In this document: positions 9,592-18,777 of the stretch, in pieces
How the letters are laid out: the number at the start of each line of letters is the position of its first letter
Numbering within the stretch: the first letter of the stretch is position 1
NCBI RefSeq assembly: GCF_014861395.1
Contig: NZ_RRYV01000003.1
Span: 1 to 64,000 of the forward strand
DNA from: Psychrobacter sp. FME13
Lineage (GTDB): Bacteria; Pseudomonadota; Gammaproteobacteria; Pseudomonadales; Moraxellaceae
Reading direction: 5' to 3'
Length of the DNA: 64,000 bases
The notes under the pieces: model-generated
Database searches by the model: none
Told to the model about the DNA's origin: nothing
What the model saw: only the letters and a program-made list of their open reading frames with translations
Made by a program: the position numbers and the translations under genes

Positions 9592-9944
9592 GATTCATTG
9601 TATGCGTTAATCATTATTGATATCTATACTTGCTAGCAGATAGTTTTAGAGATAAGAACGATGAGCGGTATTACTATAAATAGTAAACTAGGTCATGTTT
9701 TCATTTTAAAAATGGAAACATAACGGTGGCGATATTGTGTAGACGTCACAACTGCTTGTCGGTATGATACGATAAAACGCTATGAAAAATCTGCAGCATA
9801 CTACTTTTATTTGAGTACTTTTTATTCAACTATAATGAAGTCACGATAGCACTACTACTGTCAAAGTACGCTTATTACTATTAGTAAATTTGACCTGTAA
9901 TAGTTTTGCACTTGATTCATTATATTTAACCTCTTGAGGATACT
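9592..9944. other. dsbC-hom intergenic region
   Basis: No gene is recognised. It contains a near-perfect palindrome at 9695-9721 (ATGTTT at the left, AAACAT at the right, centred on CATTTTAAAAATG), which could be a hairpin or an operator before hom. The rest is A+T-rich. Confidence 0.4.
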
Positions 9945-11303
9945 GTGAGCAATTCCATCAAACTAGCGATACTTGGTCTGGGCACTGTCGGCACTGGCGT
10001 GATCAATCTTATTAATGACAACTTAGCTGAGCTAAAGCGCCGTAGCGGCCATGATATTATTATTACCGAAGTTGGTACGCGCCGTCAGCGTGATAATATT
10101 GATCCTAATATTATTCAAAACAGTGACTTGATGGCAGTGGCTGCAAGCGATAATGTCGACATTGTTATCGAAGTGATCGGTGGTACTACTTTAGCTAAAG
10201 ATGTCATCATGCACGCTATTAAAAATGGCAAACATGTCGTCACTGCAAACAAAGCACTATTGGCTGAACATGGCAATGAAATTTTTGCATTTGCAGAAGA
10301 CAATAACGTCCATGTCGCCTATGAAGCAGCAGTGGCAGGCGGTATTCCCATCATTAAAGTAATGCGTGAAGCGTTAGCGGCCAATAAAGTCAATTGGCTT
10401 GCAGGTATCATCAACGGAACTGGCAACTTCATCATGACCGAAATGCGTGATAAAGGTCGTCCGTTCTCCGATGTGCTGAGCGAAGCACAAGAGCTAGGTT
10501 ATGCTGAAGCAGATCCAACGTTTGATGTGGAAGGTATCGATGCGGCGCATAAACTCGCCCTACTCGCCTCTATTGCATTTGGTATCCCATTACAGTTTGA
10601 TAAGGTCTACTGTGAGGGCATCACTGGTATTACCTTGCAAGATGTGAACTATGCTGAAGAGCTTGGCTACCGTATCAAGCATTTAGGCTTTGCTGTACGC
10701 CGTGATGGTCAGGGTGACAATGCCGCCGCTGGCATCGAGTTACGTGTACATCCAACGCTTATCCCGCAAAATGCGCTATTGGCTAATGTCAATGGCGTAA
10801 AAAATGCAGTCTTGGTTAACTCTCATCCACTTGGACAAACGCTCTATTGCGGGGATGGCGCTGGCGCTGGGGCGACGGCTTCTGCAGTCATGGCCGATGT
10901 CATGGATTTGGTTCGCGTGTTAGGTAACAAAGATGGCGATGAGCAAGACAGCAACAATCAAAACAACCACGGGCATCATGTACCGCATCTGGCATTTATC
11001 CCTGAGCAATTATCAGACACACCAATATTACGCGCTGAGCAGATGACGACTGGTTACTATCTGCGTGTACATGCCAGTGACAACCCTGGGGTATTGGCCG
11101 ATATCACTCGCATCCTAAGCGATGCTGGTATCAATATCGATGCGATTTTACAAAAGCCTGCACATAAAGTTGGTCAAGTCCCAGTAATTATTCTGACCTT
11201 ACCTGTGGTTGAGAGTCAGATGAACTTAGCGATTGAAAAAATTGAAAACTTAGAAACCATTACTGATAAAGTAGTACGCATTCGCTTAGATGAGCTAGCA
11301 TAA
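9945..11303 (+). CDS. hom: Homoserine dehydrogenase
   Basis: Reduces aspartate-semialdehyde to homoserine with NAD(P)H, the branch step to threonine and methionine. 452 aa in the usual order: an N-terminal Rossmann domain (LGLGTVGTGV at residues 10-19), the substrate/dimerisation domain (GTGNFIMTEM, AEADPTFDVEGIDAAHKLA), and a C-terminal ACT domain (YYLRVHASDNPGVLADITRI) expected to sense threonine. A Gln/Asn/His-rich spacer (NNQNNHGHHVPHL) sits before the ACT domain. The start is GTG, supported by TTGAGGA about 5 nt upstream. thrC, often the next gene in relatives, is not downstream. Confidence 0.96.
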   Translation: MSNSIKLAILGLGTVGTGVINLINDNLAELKRRSGHDIIITEVGTRRQRDNIDPNIIQNSDLMAVAASDNVDIVIEVIGGTTLAKDVIMHAIKNGKHVVTANKALLAEHGNEIFAFAEDNNVHVAYEAAVAGGIPIIKVMREALAANKVNWLAGIINGTGNFIMTEMRDKGRPFSDVLSEAQELGYAEADPTFDVEGIDAAHKLALLASIAFGIPLQFDKVYCEGITGITLQDVNYAEELGYRIKHLGFAVRRDGQGDNAAAGIELRVHPTLIPQNALLANVNGVKNAVLVNSHPLGQTLYCGDGAGAGATASAVMADVMDLVRVLGNKDGDEQDSNNQNNHGHHVPHLAFIPEQLSDTPILRAEQMTTGYYLRVHASDNPGVLADITRILSDAGINIDAILQKPAHKVGQVPVIILTLPVVESQMNLAIEKIENLETITDKVVRIRLDELA

Positions 11304-11416
11304 AACTAAGTAACTGAAACTGCTGCTCACCTATCTGCGTTTGATAATGAATAAATGTTTGATTTTACTCAGCGTAAAATACTCTCATTTAAAATACGTA
11401 AAAGGGAATAATAAAA

Positions 11417-12598
11417 ATGTCAAATGATGCAATTGTAATTTTAAACGGCGCACGTACTCCAATGGGCGGCTTCCAAGGTGCCTTAAAAGATATGAGTGCG
11501 ACAGATCTTGGAGCCGCTGCCATTAAAGCTGCGGTCGAGCGCTCAGGTGTTAGTAGTGATAACATTGATGAAGTTATCATGGGCTGTATCTTGACTGCAG
11601 GTCTGGGTCAAGGTCCTGCCCGTCAAGCAATGCGTAAAGCAGGTTTGTCTGATGCAACTGGTGCTGTCACTATTAACAAACTGTGTGGCTCAGGCCTAAA
11701 AGCAGTCATGCAAGCACATGACGGTATCAAAGCAGGTAGCTTCAATGTCGCGGTTGCAGGTGGTATGGAATCAATGACCAACGCACCCTATATCCTGCCA
11801 GGCTCACGTGGCGGCTATCGTATGGGACATAAAGAGGTCAAAGACCATATGTTCTTGGATGGTTTAGAAGATGCTGAAACTGGCAAGCTGATGGGTAGTT
11901 TCGCTCAAGAAATGGCGAATGAAAAAGGCTATACGCGCGAGCAAATGGATGAGTTTGCTATCGAATCTCTCAATCGTGCACTAACAGCTATCAAAGATGG
12001 TCACTTTGCAGATGAAATCGAAGCGGTTACCTTTAAAACTCGTAAAGGTGAGCAAACGATTGATACTGATGAGCAACCACCTCTTGCCAATGCCGATCGT
12101 ATTCCTACCTTACGCCCAGCATTTGCCAAAGATGGTACCATCACTGCGGCAAACGCCAGCTCGATATCTGATGGTGCTGCCGCCGTGGTCGTCATGAAAG
12201 AATCGCAAGCGCAAGCTGAAGGTTTGGATTACCAAGCACGTATCATCGCTACAGCATCCAACTCTCGTCATCCAAGCGAATTTACCATTGCACCAATCGG
12301 TGCGATTGAAAAAGTACTGGCTAGTGCTGGTTGGTCGGTGGCCGATGTCGACCTATGGGAAATCAACGAAGCCTTTGCGATGGTTACCATGGCTGCGATG
12401 GACGAGCTAAAAATTGACCATGCCAAAGTCAACGTAGAAGGTGGTGCTTGTGCACTGGGTCATCCAGTAGGCTGTTCTGGTGCTCGTATTTTAGTCACTC
12501 TGATCAACTCTCTAAAACGCACTGGCGGTAAAAAAGGCGTTGCCACCTTATGTATCGGTGGCGGTGAAGCAGTGGCAGTTGCCATAGAACTGGCTTAA
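11417..12598 (+). CDS. Acetyl-CoA C-acetyltransferase (thiolase)
   Basis: Condenses two acetyl-CoA to acetoacetyl-CoA, or runs the reverse thiolysis. 393 aa, the standard length for biosynthetic thiolase II. The catalytic residues are present: C90 in NKLCGSGLKAV, H349 in GHPVGCSGAR and C379 in CIGGGEAVA. This type supplies polyhydroxybutyrate or ketone-body pathways in other bacteria, but no phaB or phaC is adjacent, so the pathway here is open. AAAGGGAA precedes the ATG. A strong terminator follows and the gene appears monocistronic. Confidence 0.93.
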   Translation: MSNDAIVILNGARTPMGGFQGALKDMSATDLGAAAIKAAVERSGVSSDNIDEVIMGCILTAGLGQGPARQAMRKAGLSDATGAVTINKLCGSGLKAVMQAHDGIKAGSFNVAVAGGMESMTNAPYILPGSRGGYRMGHKEVKDHMFLDGLEDAETGKLMGSFAQEMANEKGYTREQMDEFAIESLNRALTAIKDGHFADEIEAVTFKTRKGEQTIDTDEQPPLANADRIPTLRPAFAKDGTITAANASSISDGAAAVVVMKESQAQAEGLDYQARIIATASNSRHPSEFTIAPIGAIEKVLASAGWSVADVDLWEINEAFAMVTMAAMDELKIDHAKVNVEGGACALGHPVGCSGARILVTLINSLKRTGGKKGVATLCIGGGEAVAVAIELA

Positions 12599-12652
12599 GG
12601 CGGATTTGTTAAATATAGAATTGCCTTGAGCATTAAAGAATTCTTAATATTC

Positions 12653-12688
12653 AAAAAACCGCAGTGTATCAAACACTGCGGTTTTTTT
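12653..12688 (+). terminator. Terminator after thiolase gene
   Basis: CCGCAGTGT/ACACTGCGG stem (12659-12667 and 12673-12681), A-run on the left, T7 on the right. Confidence 0.9.
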
Positions 12689-12996
12689 ATGTCTATCTAC
12701 TCTCAATACCCTCAAAACATTACTCTCTGTAAAAACACGTTAATGTATACCCCCACCTATGTTATGCCATTTACAGCCTATTACACGCAATTACTTCAAG
12801 TGCACACTTTGCTACCTTGCTCATATATCTCATCAGAAATCCTGATGTTAGGATTATTACAAGTCGATATAGAGTTTTCTTATGACTTATTAAGTAATTG
12901 ATTATAAAAATATTTTTCTTGAAGATGTACTATTATTCAAATAACTATTAATAATTATCCCATAAAATAATTAACTCATAAAAAAGGAAGACAACA

Positions 12997-13845
12997 ATGA
13001 GCCAACTAATCCGTTTAAAAGATATCCAAGCAACTCACCATGACCTTATTGGTGACGACTATTATGATCCAACAGGCAAAACTGCATATGGTGTCAATGA
13101 AGACAAAGTCGGTAAAATTGAAGGTGCGTTGGTAGAAGATACCACTGGCCGTATCCGTTATCTCATTGTTGATGCAGGTGGCTGGTTCAGCTCAAAAGAA
13201 GTACTAGTACCAGCAGGTCTCGCTCGTATCGTTGGTGATGATGTATTCTTTGATAGCTTAACCAAAGCTCAAGTAGAAGCTATGGAAGTATATGATCATG
13301 ACTATCAGTATAGTTATAAAGATCAACATCAAAAAGATCGCCAAGCCTTTGTCGCTGATAGTGTTCCTCCTGCAGAGCGCATGGAAATCGCTGATCATGC
13401 CTATGAAGCACCAAATACCCTAGAGTTACTAGAAGAGCGTCTAACTGTCAATAAAGACCGTATCGTCGCTGGCTTAGTTAAAGTCGGTAAGCATGTGGTC
13501 ACTGAAGAGCGTAATGTCGATGTCGAGCTAGAAGAAGAGCATGCCAATATTCAACGTACCAATGTCGACCGTCCGACAGACCGCCGTATCGGTGATGTAA
13601 ATGGTGATGAAACAGTTGAAGTCGAGTTACAAGCGGAACGTGCACGCGTTGGTAAAGATACCTATGTGTCAGAAGAGGTCAATGTTGGTAAAACAACCGA
13701 CCGTCATACCGAAACTATCGTTGAAACCATTCAGCGTGAAGAGTTAGACGTTGATCGTGACGGAAATGTGGTCGACCGTGAAGGCAATGTCATAGATCGC
13801 GAGGGAATCACTGCAGAAGACGTACGCCGCGCACGTGATCTGTAA
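12997..13845 (+). CDS. PRC-barrel and DUF2382 domain protein
   Basis: 282-aa soluble protein without a signal peptide. A PRC-barrel-like domain occupies about residues 15-100 (GKIEGALVEDTTGRIRYLIVDAG). A DUF2382 (YsnF/AvaK-type) domain covers about 138-250, with two related beta-rich repeats beginning LELLEERLTVNKDRIVAG and VEVELQAERARVGKDTYV. The tail carries the repeat DRDGNV-VDREGNV-IDREG. DUF2382 proteins are associated with general stress responses, and no reaction is known. AAAAAGGAAG precedes the ATG. The next plus-strand gene is a smaller DUF2382 relative, so the two look like a functional pair. Confidence 0.85.
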   Translation: MSQLIRLKDIQATHHDLIGDDYYDPTGKTAYGVNEDKVGKIEGALVEDTTGRIRYLIVDAGGWFSSKEVLVPAGLARIVGDDVFFDSLTKAQVEAMEVYDHDYQYSYKDQHQKDRQAFVADSVPPAERMEIADHAYEAPNTLELLEERLTVNKDRIVAGLVKVGKHVVTEERNVDVELEEEHANIQRTNVDRPTDRRIGDVNGDETVEVELQAERARVGKDTYVSEEVNVGKTTDRHTETIVETIQREELDVDRDGNVVDREGNVIDREGITAEDVRRARDL

Positions 13846-13970
13846 TACACTACACCACCACATTATTTGACTGTCATTACAACTAAATGAAATCTAGATA
13901 AAGATAACAGTCACAAGTAGCTAAGTTTAGCTATTTAGGTTTTTCTATTTAGATTTTCGCTTAGAAAATT

Positions 13971-14001
13971 AAGATCAGGGTATAACTCTGGTCTTTTTTT
14001 T
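13971..14001 (+). terminator. Terminator after first DUF2382 gene
   Basis: AAGATCAG (13971-13978) pairs with CTGGTCTT (13988-13995) with one wobble, followed by a run of T. The rest of the 408-bp gap (13846-14253) shows no recognisable gene. Confidence 0.75.
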
Positions 14002-14256
14002 GCTCAGCTTTTACTCATTCATATAGTTGAGTTCAAATAATTTCGATACAAAAAAACCGAGTGCAAGCTATATATTAGTATGGTCAGCGAGGATGACGAT
14101 GTAGCAGATTTATATGGGTTTGACTATCTAAGCCATGTTAAACATTGCTGATAAAACGCCCGCAAAAAATAATAACGTTAAATGAACCAAATTTTTCAAT
14201 ACTCGCCCTCCATTCCTGTATAACTATAAATATTGCTCAATTATAAGGAAACGATG

Positions 14257-14838
14257 ATGACCACTAATAACAATAAAGACAAGCGCCTAGACAGATCAGA
14301 CAAAAATCAAGTTTTACCACCTGATCAACAAACTGACAAGAAAGGCATCAGTGATGAAAAAAAAACTGGTTATTTAGAATTGCTAGAAGAACGTCCAGTC
14401 ATTAACAAAGAACGCTTGGATGTCGGAAAAGTCACGGTCACTAAGCATGCGCGCACTAGAACCGTTGATGTACCCATCGAGCTAGTAGAAGAATACCTTA
14501 CCATTCGCACTGAGTTCAATGATGCAGAAAGTCAGGACCTATTGTCTGGTGATTATGACAAACAGGATATATTGCGTCATGTTGAACCATCATTGGACAG
14601 TAAAGCCGTTATCACCATTAATGGTAAGCAAATACAAATCGGTGATGACCCTATCGAAATGGTCTTGTCTCGCCAAGTAGCTACCATTATGAAGGAAACC
14701 TATACTGTCCAAGAAATAGATATCAGTAAAACCACGCATACTCATACCGATACCATTCAAGTAGCGCTGAAACATGAAGAATTGGATGTACGAGAAGAAG
14801 GGTTTTTAGATCATGAGGATAGTAATACGCATAAGTGA
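14257..14838 (+). CDS. DUF2382 domain protein (YsnF-like), second copy
   Basis: Small hydrophilic protein of about 193 aa related to the C-terminal half of the preceding DUF2382 protein. Shared elements are LELLEERPVINKERLDVGKVTVTK, split here as LELLEERPVINKERL then DVGKVTVTK, and the late YTVQEIDISKTTHTHTDTIQ and LKHEELDVREEG motifs. It has no PRC barrel. A longer frame opens at a TTG at 14233, but the ATG at 14257 has AAGGA 7 nt upstream; ATG at 14254 is also possible. It probably acts with its neighbour in a stress response, but the function is unknown. Confidence 0.78.
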   Translation: MTTNNNKDKRLDRSDKNQVLPPDQQTDKKGISDEKKTGYLELLEERPVINKERLDVGKVTVTKHARTRTVDVPIELVEEYLTIRTEFNDAESQDLLSGDYDKQDILRHVEPSLDSKAVITINGKQIQIGDDPIEMVLSRQVATIMKETYTVQEIDISKTTHTHTDTIQVALKHEELDVREEGFLDHEDSNTHK

Positions 14839-14853
14839 GCCAAAAGTCGGTAA

Positions 14854-14885
14854 TAAAAAAAGCAACGATAACGTTGCTTTTTTTA
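14854..14885. terminator. Bidirectional terminator
   Basis: AGCAACG (14861-14867) and CGTTGCT (14872-14878), flanked by A7 and T7. It separates the convergent DUF2382 and small lipoprotein genes. Confidence 0.9.
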
Positions 14886-14908
14886 TTGCTTCGACCATAG
14901 TGAATGTT

Positions 14909-15193
14909 TTAGGGTGTGTCCTCATCAGCATCGCTATCTTCAGCAGCACTATCCATCGAGATAGCCGCATCACCTTCTACTTCATCGACCGATGTATCTG
15001 TAGTATCAATGATCACTTCAGTCGGCTCAGCAGGTTCAGCAGACATTGGTACTGTTTCTTCAGTATTAATACCGTCTTCTATATCACCCTCTGTCTCTGG
15101 CTGTTGCTGACAGGCGCTGATAGACAACACACCAGCAAGCAGTGCCGTCAACGCCATTGAACGACGTAACCCTTTTGCTAACTCTAAACTCAT
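14909..15193 (-). CDS. Small acidic lipoprotein of unknown function
   Basis: 94 aa from the ATG at 15193, which has GGAGAG 4 nt upstream; the longer frame would need a TTG within that Shine-Dalgarno. Residues 1-28 form a lipoprotein signal with lipobox ISAC followed by QQQPE. The mature part is almost entirely Asp, Glu, Thr, Ser and Ala with no recognisable domain, suggesting a disordered, negatively charged periplasmic tail. The last codons and stop (DEDTP, TAA) coincide with a 15-bp sequence identical to one end of the 174-bp dispersed repeat, so the original C-terminus may have been replaced. It lies downstream of secA on the same strand but beyond secA's own terminator. Confidence 0.7.
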   Translation of the reverse strand: MSLELAKGLRRSMALTALLAGVLSISACQQQPETEGDIEDGINTEETVPMSAEPAEPTEVIIDTTDTSVDEVEGDAAISMDSAAEDSDADEDTP

Positions 15194-15277
15194 AACACTC
15201 TCCAAATAAATCTGTTAAATACTATAGCCTGTCAATAAATACACGCCTACGCTGAATTTGTAAGAAATCAATACAGC

Positions 15278-15387
15278 ATATAGTCAAAGAACTCTAAAAT
15301 GAGTATAAGGCAGCCAACTGTAGATTGTACAAGTAGTACATCTAAGAAGGATAACGCCGTAGTGACTTAGTAGTTCAGCGACTATAT
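15278..15387. repeat. MITE-like repeat, family 2, copy 1
   Basis: About 110 bp bounded by imperfect inverted ends (ATATAGTCAAAGAACT at the left; the right end read inward is ATATAGTCGCTGAACT). The interior resembles the copy at 46765-46871, including a shared GTAC(C/A)TCTAAG core. Nothing in it looks coding. Confidence 0.75.
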
Positions 15388-15420
15388 CTGAGAGTATTAG
15401 TGCGTGTCTTAATAAATACC

Positions 15421-15453
15421 AAAAAACCCCTATCCACTTTAGATAAGGGCTTT
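15421..15453 (-). terminator. secA terminator
   Basis: Imperfect stem (CCCTATC on the left, GATAAGGG on the right) followed on the minus strand by T6, about 70 nt past the secA stop. Confidence 0.65.
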
Positions 15454-15521
15454 TCCTATAGTATTGCTAATATATCTTTACTAACGATTCAGTACCTAGC
15501 GTCCACACCTACTTATTAGAG

Positions 15522-18305
15522 CTAAATTTTGCCATGACAGTGTTTGTATTTGAGGCCTGAGCCACACGGACAAGGCGCATTACGGCTGATGTTTGAGCCT
15601 GCATATGGGTTTGGCTCACCAGCTGTACTCCCTGCTATCGAAGCCGCTGCTGCTGCACTGGCTACAGCACGGTTGTCAGGTTGCGACTGTGCAGCTGAGT
15701 TGCTTGCGCCACTATCTAAGTTATCAATGTCATTATGCTCGAACTGCATTTGCATATGAGCAGCATTCTCACGTTGCTGCGCTTCCAATGCTTCTAGCTC
15801 TTCTTTGGTAGGAATATGTACACGTGATAAATCTTGTACTGTTTCAGATTTAATCGCACCTAGCATCATTTGGAACAACTCAAACGACTCACGCTTATAT
15901 TCTTGCTCTGGGTTTTTTTGTGCGTAACCACGTAAATGAATACCTTTACGTAACTGGTCCATCTGCGTTAGATGCTCTTTCCAATGCTTGTCTAGACTCT
16001 GTAGCATAAAATGACGTTCTAGCTGAGCTGCGTCTTTTTCACCCATCTGCTCACGGCGCCCATGATAGCGCTCTAAGGCTGTTTGAATGATTTTTTCACG
16101 CAGTCCTTCTTCATCTAAGCGGCGATCCTCGTCTAGCCAATCATTAATCGGCATCGAGATTTTGAACTCATCTTCTAGCTCATCCTCTAAACCATCGATA
16201 TTCCATTGGTCATCGATAGAGCCCGGTGGAATAAACTGGTTGATCATGGCATTATAAACTTCACGATGCATCACTTCGAGAGCCTCGAGTAAATCCATCT
16301 CTGCCAACAAGTCATCACGCTGACCATAGATAACTTTACGCTGCTCATTGGCAACATCATCGTATTTCAATAGGTTTTTACGGGCATCAAAATCACGACT
16401 TTCAACCTTACCCTGCGCATTCTCAATCGATTTGGAGACCATTTTGTGTTCGATGGCCTCGTCTTCTTTAAGACCCATGGCGCGCATCATATTGACCACG
16501 CGATCGCCTGCAAAGATACGCATAAGGTCATCTTCTAATGATAGGAAGAAACGCGACATACCAGGGTCACCTTGACGACCGGCACGACCACGCAACTGGT
16601 TATCAATACGGCGTGATTCATGGCGCTCAGAACCAATAATATGTAGACCACCTGCCTCAACCACTTTGTCATGCTTGACTTGCCATTGATCTTTTAAGCG
16701 CTGCATTTCCTCTGGGCTAACCGCATCAATGTCCTCAATAAACGACTGCCAATTACCACCAAGGATAATATCGGTACCACGACCTGCCATATTGGTCGCA
16801 ATAGTGACTGATTTTGGGCTACCTGCTTGGGCGATAATTTCTGCCTCACGCTCATGCTGCTTAGCATTCAAGACATTGTGCTTAACGCCTTCTTGATCGA
16901 GTAGATAAGACAATTCTTCACTGGCTTCAATCGTCGCCGTACCAACCAGTACTGGCGCACCTTTGGCTTGAATTTCTTTAATTTCGCGGATAATGCCTTT
17001 GTACTTGCCTAGCTTGGTCAAGAAAATCTGATCATCCATATCGATACGAGCAATTGGCTCATGCGTTGGAATGACGATGACATCTAAATCATAAGTTGAT
17101 TTGAATTCTGCCGCTTCGGTATCTGCTGTGCCCGTCATACCAGATAATTTGTCATAAAGACGGAAGTAATTCTGGAATGTGGTGGTCGCAAGCGTTTGGT
17201 TTTCTGCTTGAATATCGACGCCTTCTTTGGCTTCTACTGCTTGATGTAGACCTTCTGACCAGCGACGACCCGGCATGGTACGACCAGTATTTTCATCAAC
17301 GATGACCACTTCGCCTTCATCAACGATGTAATGCACATTTTTTACAAAGACATGATGCGCACGAATGGCGGCTTGCACGTGAGCCAATAACGGCAAACGG
17401 CTTGGACTATATAAGCTTTCGTTTTCGCCAAGCTCACCGACTTCGACTAAGAAACGCTCAATTTTTTCATAGCCTTTTTCGCTGATTTCAATCTGGCGAT
17501 TCTTTTCATCAATCCAAAAATCTTCTTCTTCATTATTCTTATTAGCCTCTTCGTCTTTTGAGCGAATCAGCACAGGGATAATGGTATTAATCAGCGCGTA
17601 CATACGTGATGAATCTTCGGCTTGACCCGAAATAATGAGCGGCGTACGGGCTTCATCGATCAAAATAGAGTCAATTTCATCGATAATACAGAAGTTCAGC
17701 GGACGCTGTTTTTTCTCAGCAAGACTAAACACCATGTTATCGCGTAGATAATCAAAGCCGTATTCATTATTGGTACCGTAAGTGATATCCGCTTGATAGG
17801 CCTCAACTTTATCCTGCGGTGGCTGCTGCGAATAAATAACACCAACCGTCATACCCAAAAAGCCAAATAACGGGCGGTTCAATTCGGCATCACGCGCCGC
17901 CAAATAATCATTAACTGTAACCAAATGAACGCCTTTACCGCTGATCGCATTGAGATACATGGCCAAGGTACCCATTAGGGTTTTACCTTCACCAGTTTTC
18001 ATCTCAGCGATTTTGCCTTCGTGCAAAGTGATACCACCAATCAGCTGCACATCATAGTGACGCATGTTATTGACGCGTAATGATGCTTCACGGCAGACGG
18101 CAAACGCTTCTGGCAGTAACGCATCTAAGCTTTCACCCTTTTGATGCCGTGCTTTAAACTCTGCGGTTTTTTGTTTTAATTGCTCATCAGACAGTGCTTG
18201 TATTTCGGCTTCTTGTGCATTAATTTTACTGACCACTTTGCGCATACGCTTTAATTCGCGGTCATTTTTAGTGCCAACCACACTGCCTATAATCTTTGAT
18301 AACAT
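15522..18305 (-). CDS. secA: Protein translocase ATPase SecA
   Basis: Motor of the Sec pathway that pushes unfolded preproteins through SecYEG. 927 aa, normal for a gammaproteobacterium. Visible in order are Walker [18 protein letters not shown], the DEAD-type Walker [16 protein letters not shown], the [12 protein letters not shown] motif, the second RecA fold [13 protein letters not shown] with [10 protein letters not shown], and the C-terminal zinc-binding motif [13 protein letters not shown] that contacts SecB and ribosomes. A Gln/Ala/Ser-rich linker precedes the zinc motif. It is divergent from mutS across a 472-bp gap. Confidence 0.98.
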   Translation of the reverse strand: MLSKIIGSVVGTKNDRELKRMRKVVSKINAQEAEIQALSDEQLKQKTAEFKARHQKGESLDALLPEAFAVCREASLRVNNMRHYDVQLIGGITLHEGKIAEMKTGEGKTLMGTLAMYLNAISGKGVHLVTVNDYLAARDAELNRPLFGFLGMTVGVIYSQQPPQDKVEAYQADITYGTNNEYGFDYLRDNMVFSLAEKKQRPLNFCIIDEIDSILIDEARTPLIISGQAEDSSRMYALINTIIPVLIRSKDEEANKNNEEEDFWIDEKNRQIEISEKGYEKIERFLVEVGELGENESLYSPSRLPLLAHVQAAIRAHHVFVKNVHYIVDEGEVVIVDENTGRTMPGRRWSEGLHQAVEAKEGVDIQAENQTLATTTFQNYFRLYDKLSGMTGTADTEAAEFKSTYDLDVIVIPTHEPIARIDMDDQIFLTKLGKYKGIIREIKEIQAKGAPVLVGTATIEASEELSYLLDQEGVKHNVLNAKQHEREAEIIAQAGSPKSVTIATNMAGRGTDIILGGNWQSFIEDIDAVSPEEMQRLKDQWQVKHDKVVEAGGLHIIGSERHESRRIDNQLRGRAGRQGDPGMSRFFLSLEDDLMRIFAGDRVVNMMRAMGLKEDEAIEHKMVSKSIENAQGKVESRDFDARKNLLKYDDVANEQRKVIYGQRDDLLAEMDLLEALEVMHREVYNAMINQFIPPGSIDDQWNIDGLEDELEDEFKISMPINDWLDEDRRLDEEGLREKIIQTALERYHGRREQMGEKDAAQLERHFMLQSLDKHWKEHLTQMDQLRKGIHLRGYAQKNPEQEYKRESFELFQMMLGAIKSETVQDLSRVHIPTKEELEALEAQQRENAAHMQMQFEHNDIDNLDSGASNSAAQSQPDNRAVASAAAAASIAGSTAGEPNPYAGSNISRNAPCPCGSGLKYKHCHGKI

Positions 18306-18777
18306 AATTTTTTGACCTATGGAAATATTCGATAATTAGTGCGCATTAGCCAACGCTTAGCTCGCTGCCTTGTCATTATCTGACTAACGTACCACTGAAA
18401 TGAGGTACTGCCTAATGAAGTATCGCCTAATGAAGTATCGCCCAATTAAGTGTGACGTCATTATATATGGTTATGACGCTGATGGATACAAGGGCAGCGA
18501 GCAGATATTTGCCGACGTAAAAACACGGTTGAACGTGTTAAAATGGTTTTGTTATATTTATGACATGGCACCGCTATATTCACTGATATTACGTCAAGCC
18601 GTTTCATGCTAGCTGAATACAAATACGTAAAAAACACTCCATTTCATACTATCACCACTCCCAAAAAATAGAATAGCTAAAAAAACAAGCGCACGTACTA
18701 CGCCTAGTAGTCTGAACAAGCTTGATACCGCTAATCGTACTTTTGGGATTGGTTATAAGTACTACAAGAGACTCTGA
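18306..18777. other. secA-mutS intergenic region
   Basis: Contains the divergent promoters by inference and three imperfect 15-bp direct repeats at 18400-18444 (consensus ATGAAGTATCGCCTA). A 70-codon open frame beginning in the repeats has periodic MRYCL/MKYRL/MKYRP residues and no homology I recognise. Confidence 0.5.
18400..18444. repeat. Three 15-bp direct repeats
   Basis: Units at 18400-18414, 18415-18429 and 18430-18444. The second and third differ by one base and the first is more diverged. Confidence 0.85.

Noticed and set aside
9695-9721. Possible fifth family 1 element before hom
   Set aside because: TCATTTTAAAAATGG matches the element, but the surrounding bases form a different palindrome and the rest of the 174 bp is absent.
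12626-12901. 91-codon plus-strand frame after the thiolase gene
   Set aside because: It runs through the thiolase terminator, has no ribosome-binding site and no recognisable protein features.
14813-15160. 115-codon plus-strand frame overlapping the small lipoprotein
   Set aside because: It is antisense to the lipoprotein gene, which has a lipobox and a good ribosome-binding site, and it runs through a terminator.
18400-18612. 70-codon frame upstream of mutS with MKYRL-type repeats
   Set aside because: The repeats come from the 15-bp DNA repeats; no ribosome-binding site and no protein family recognised.
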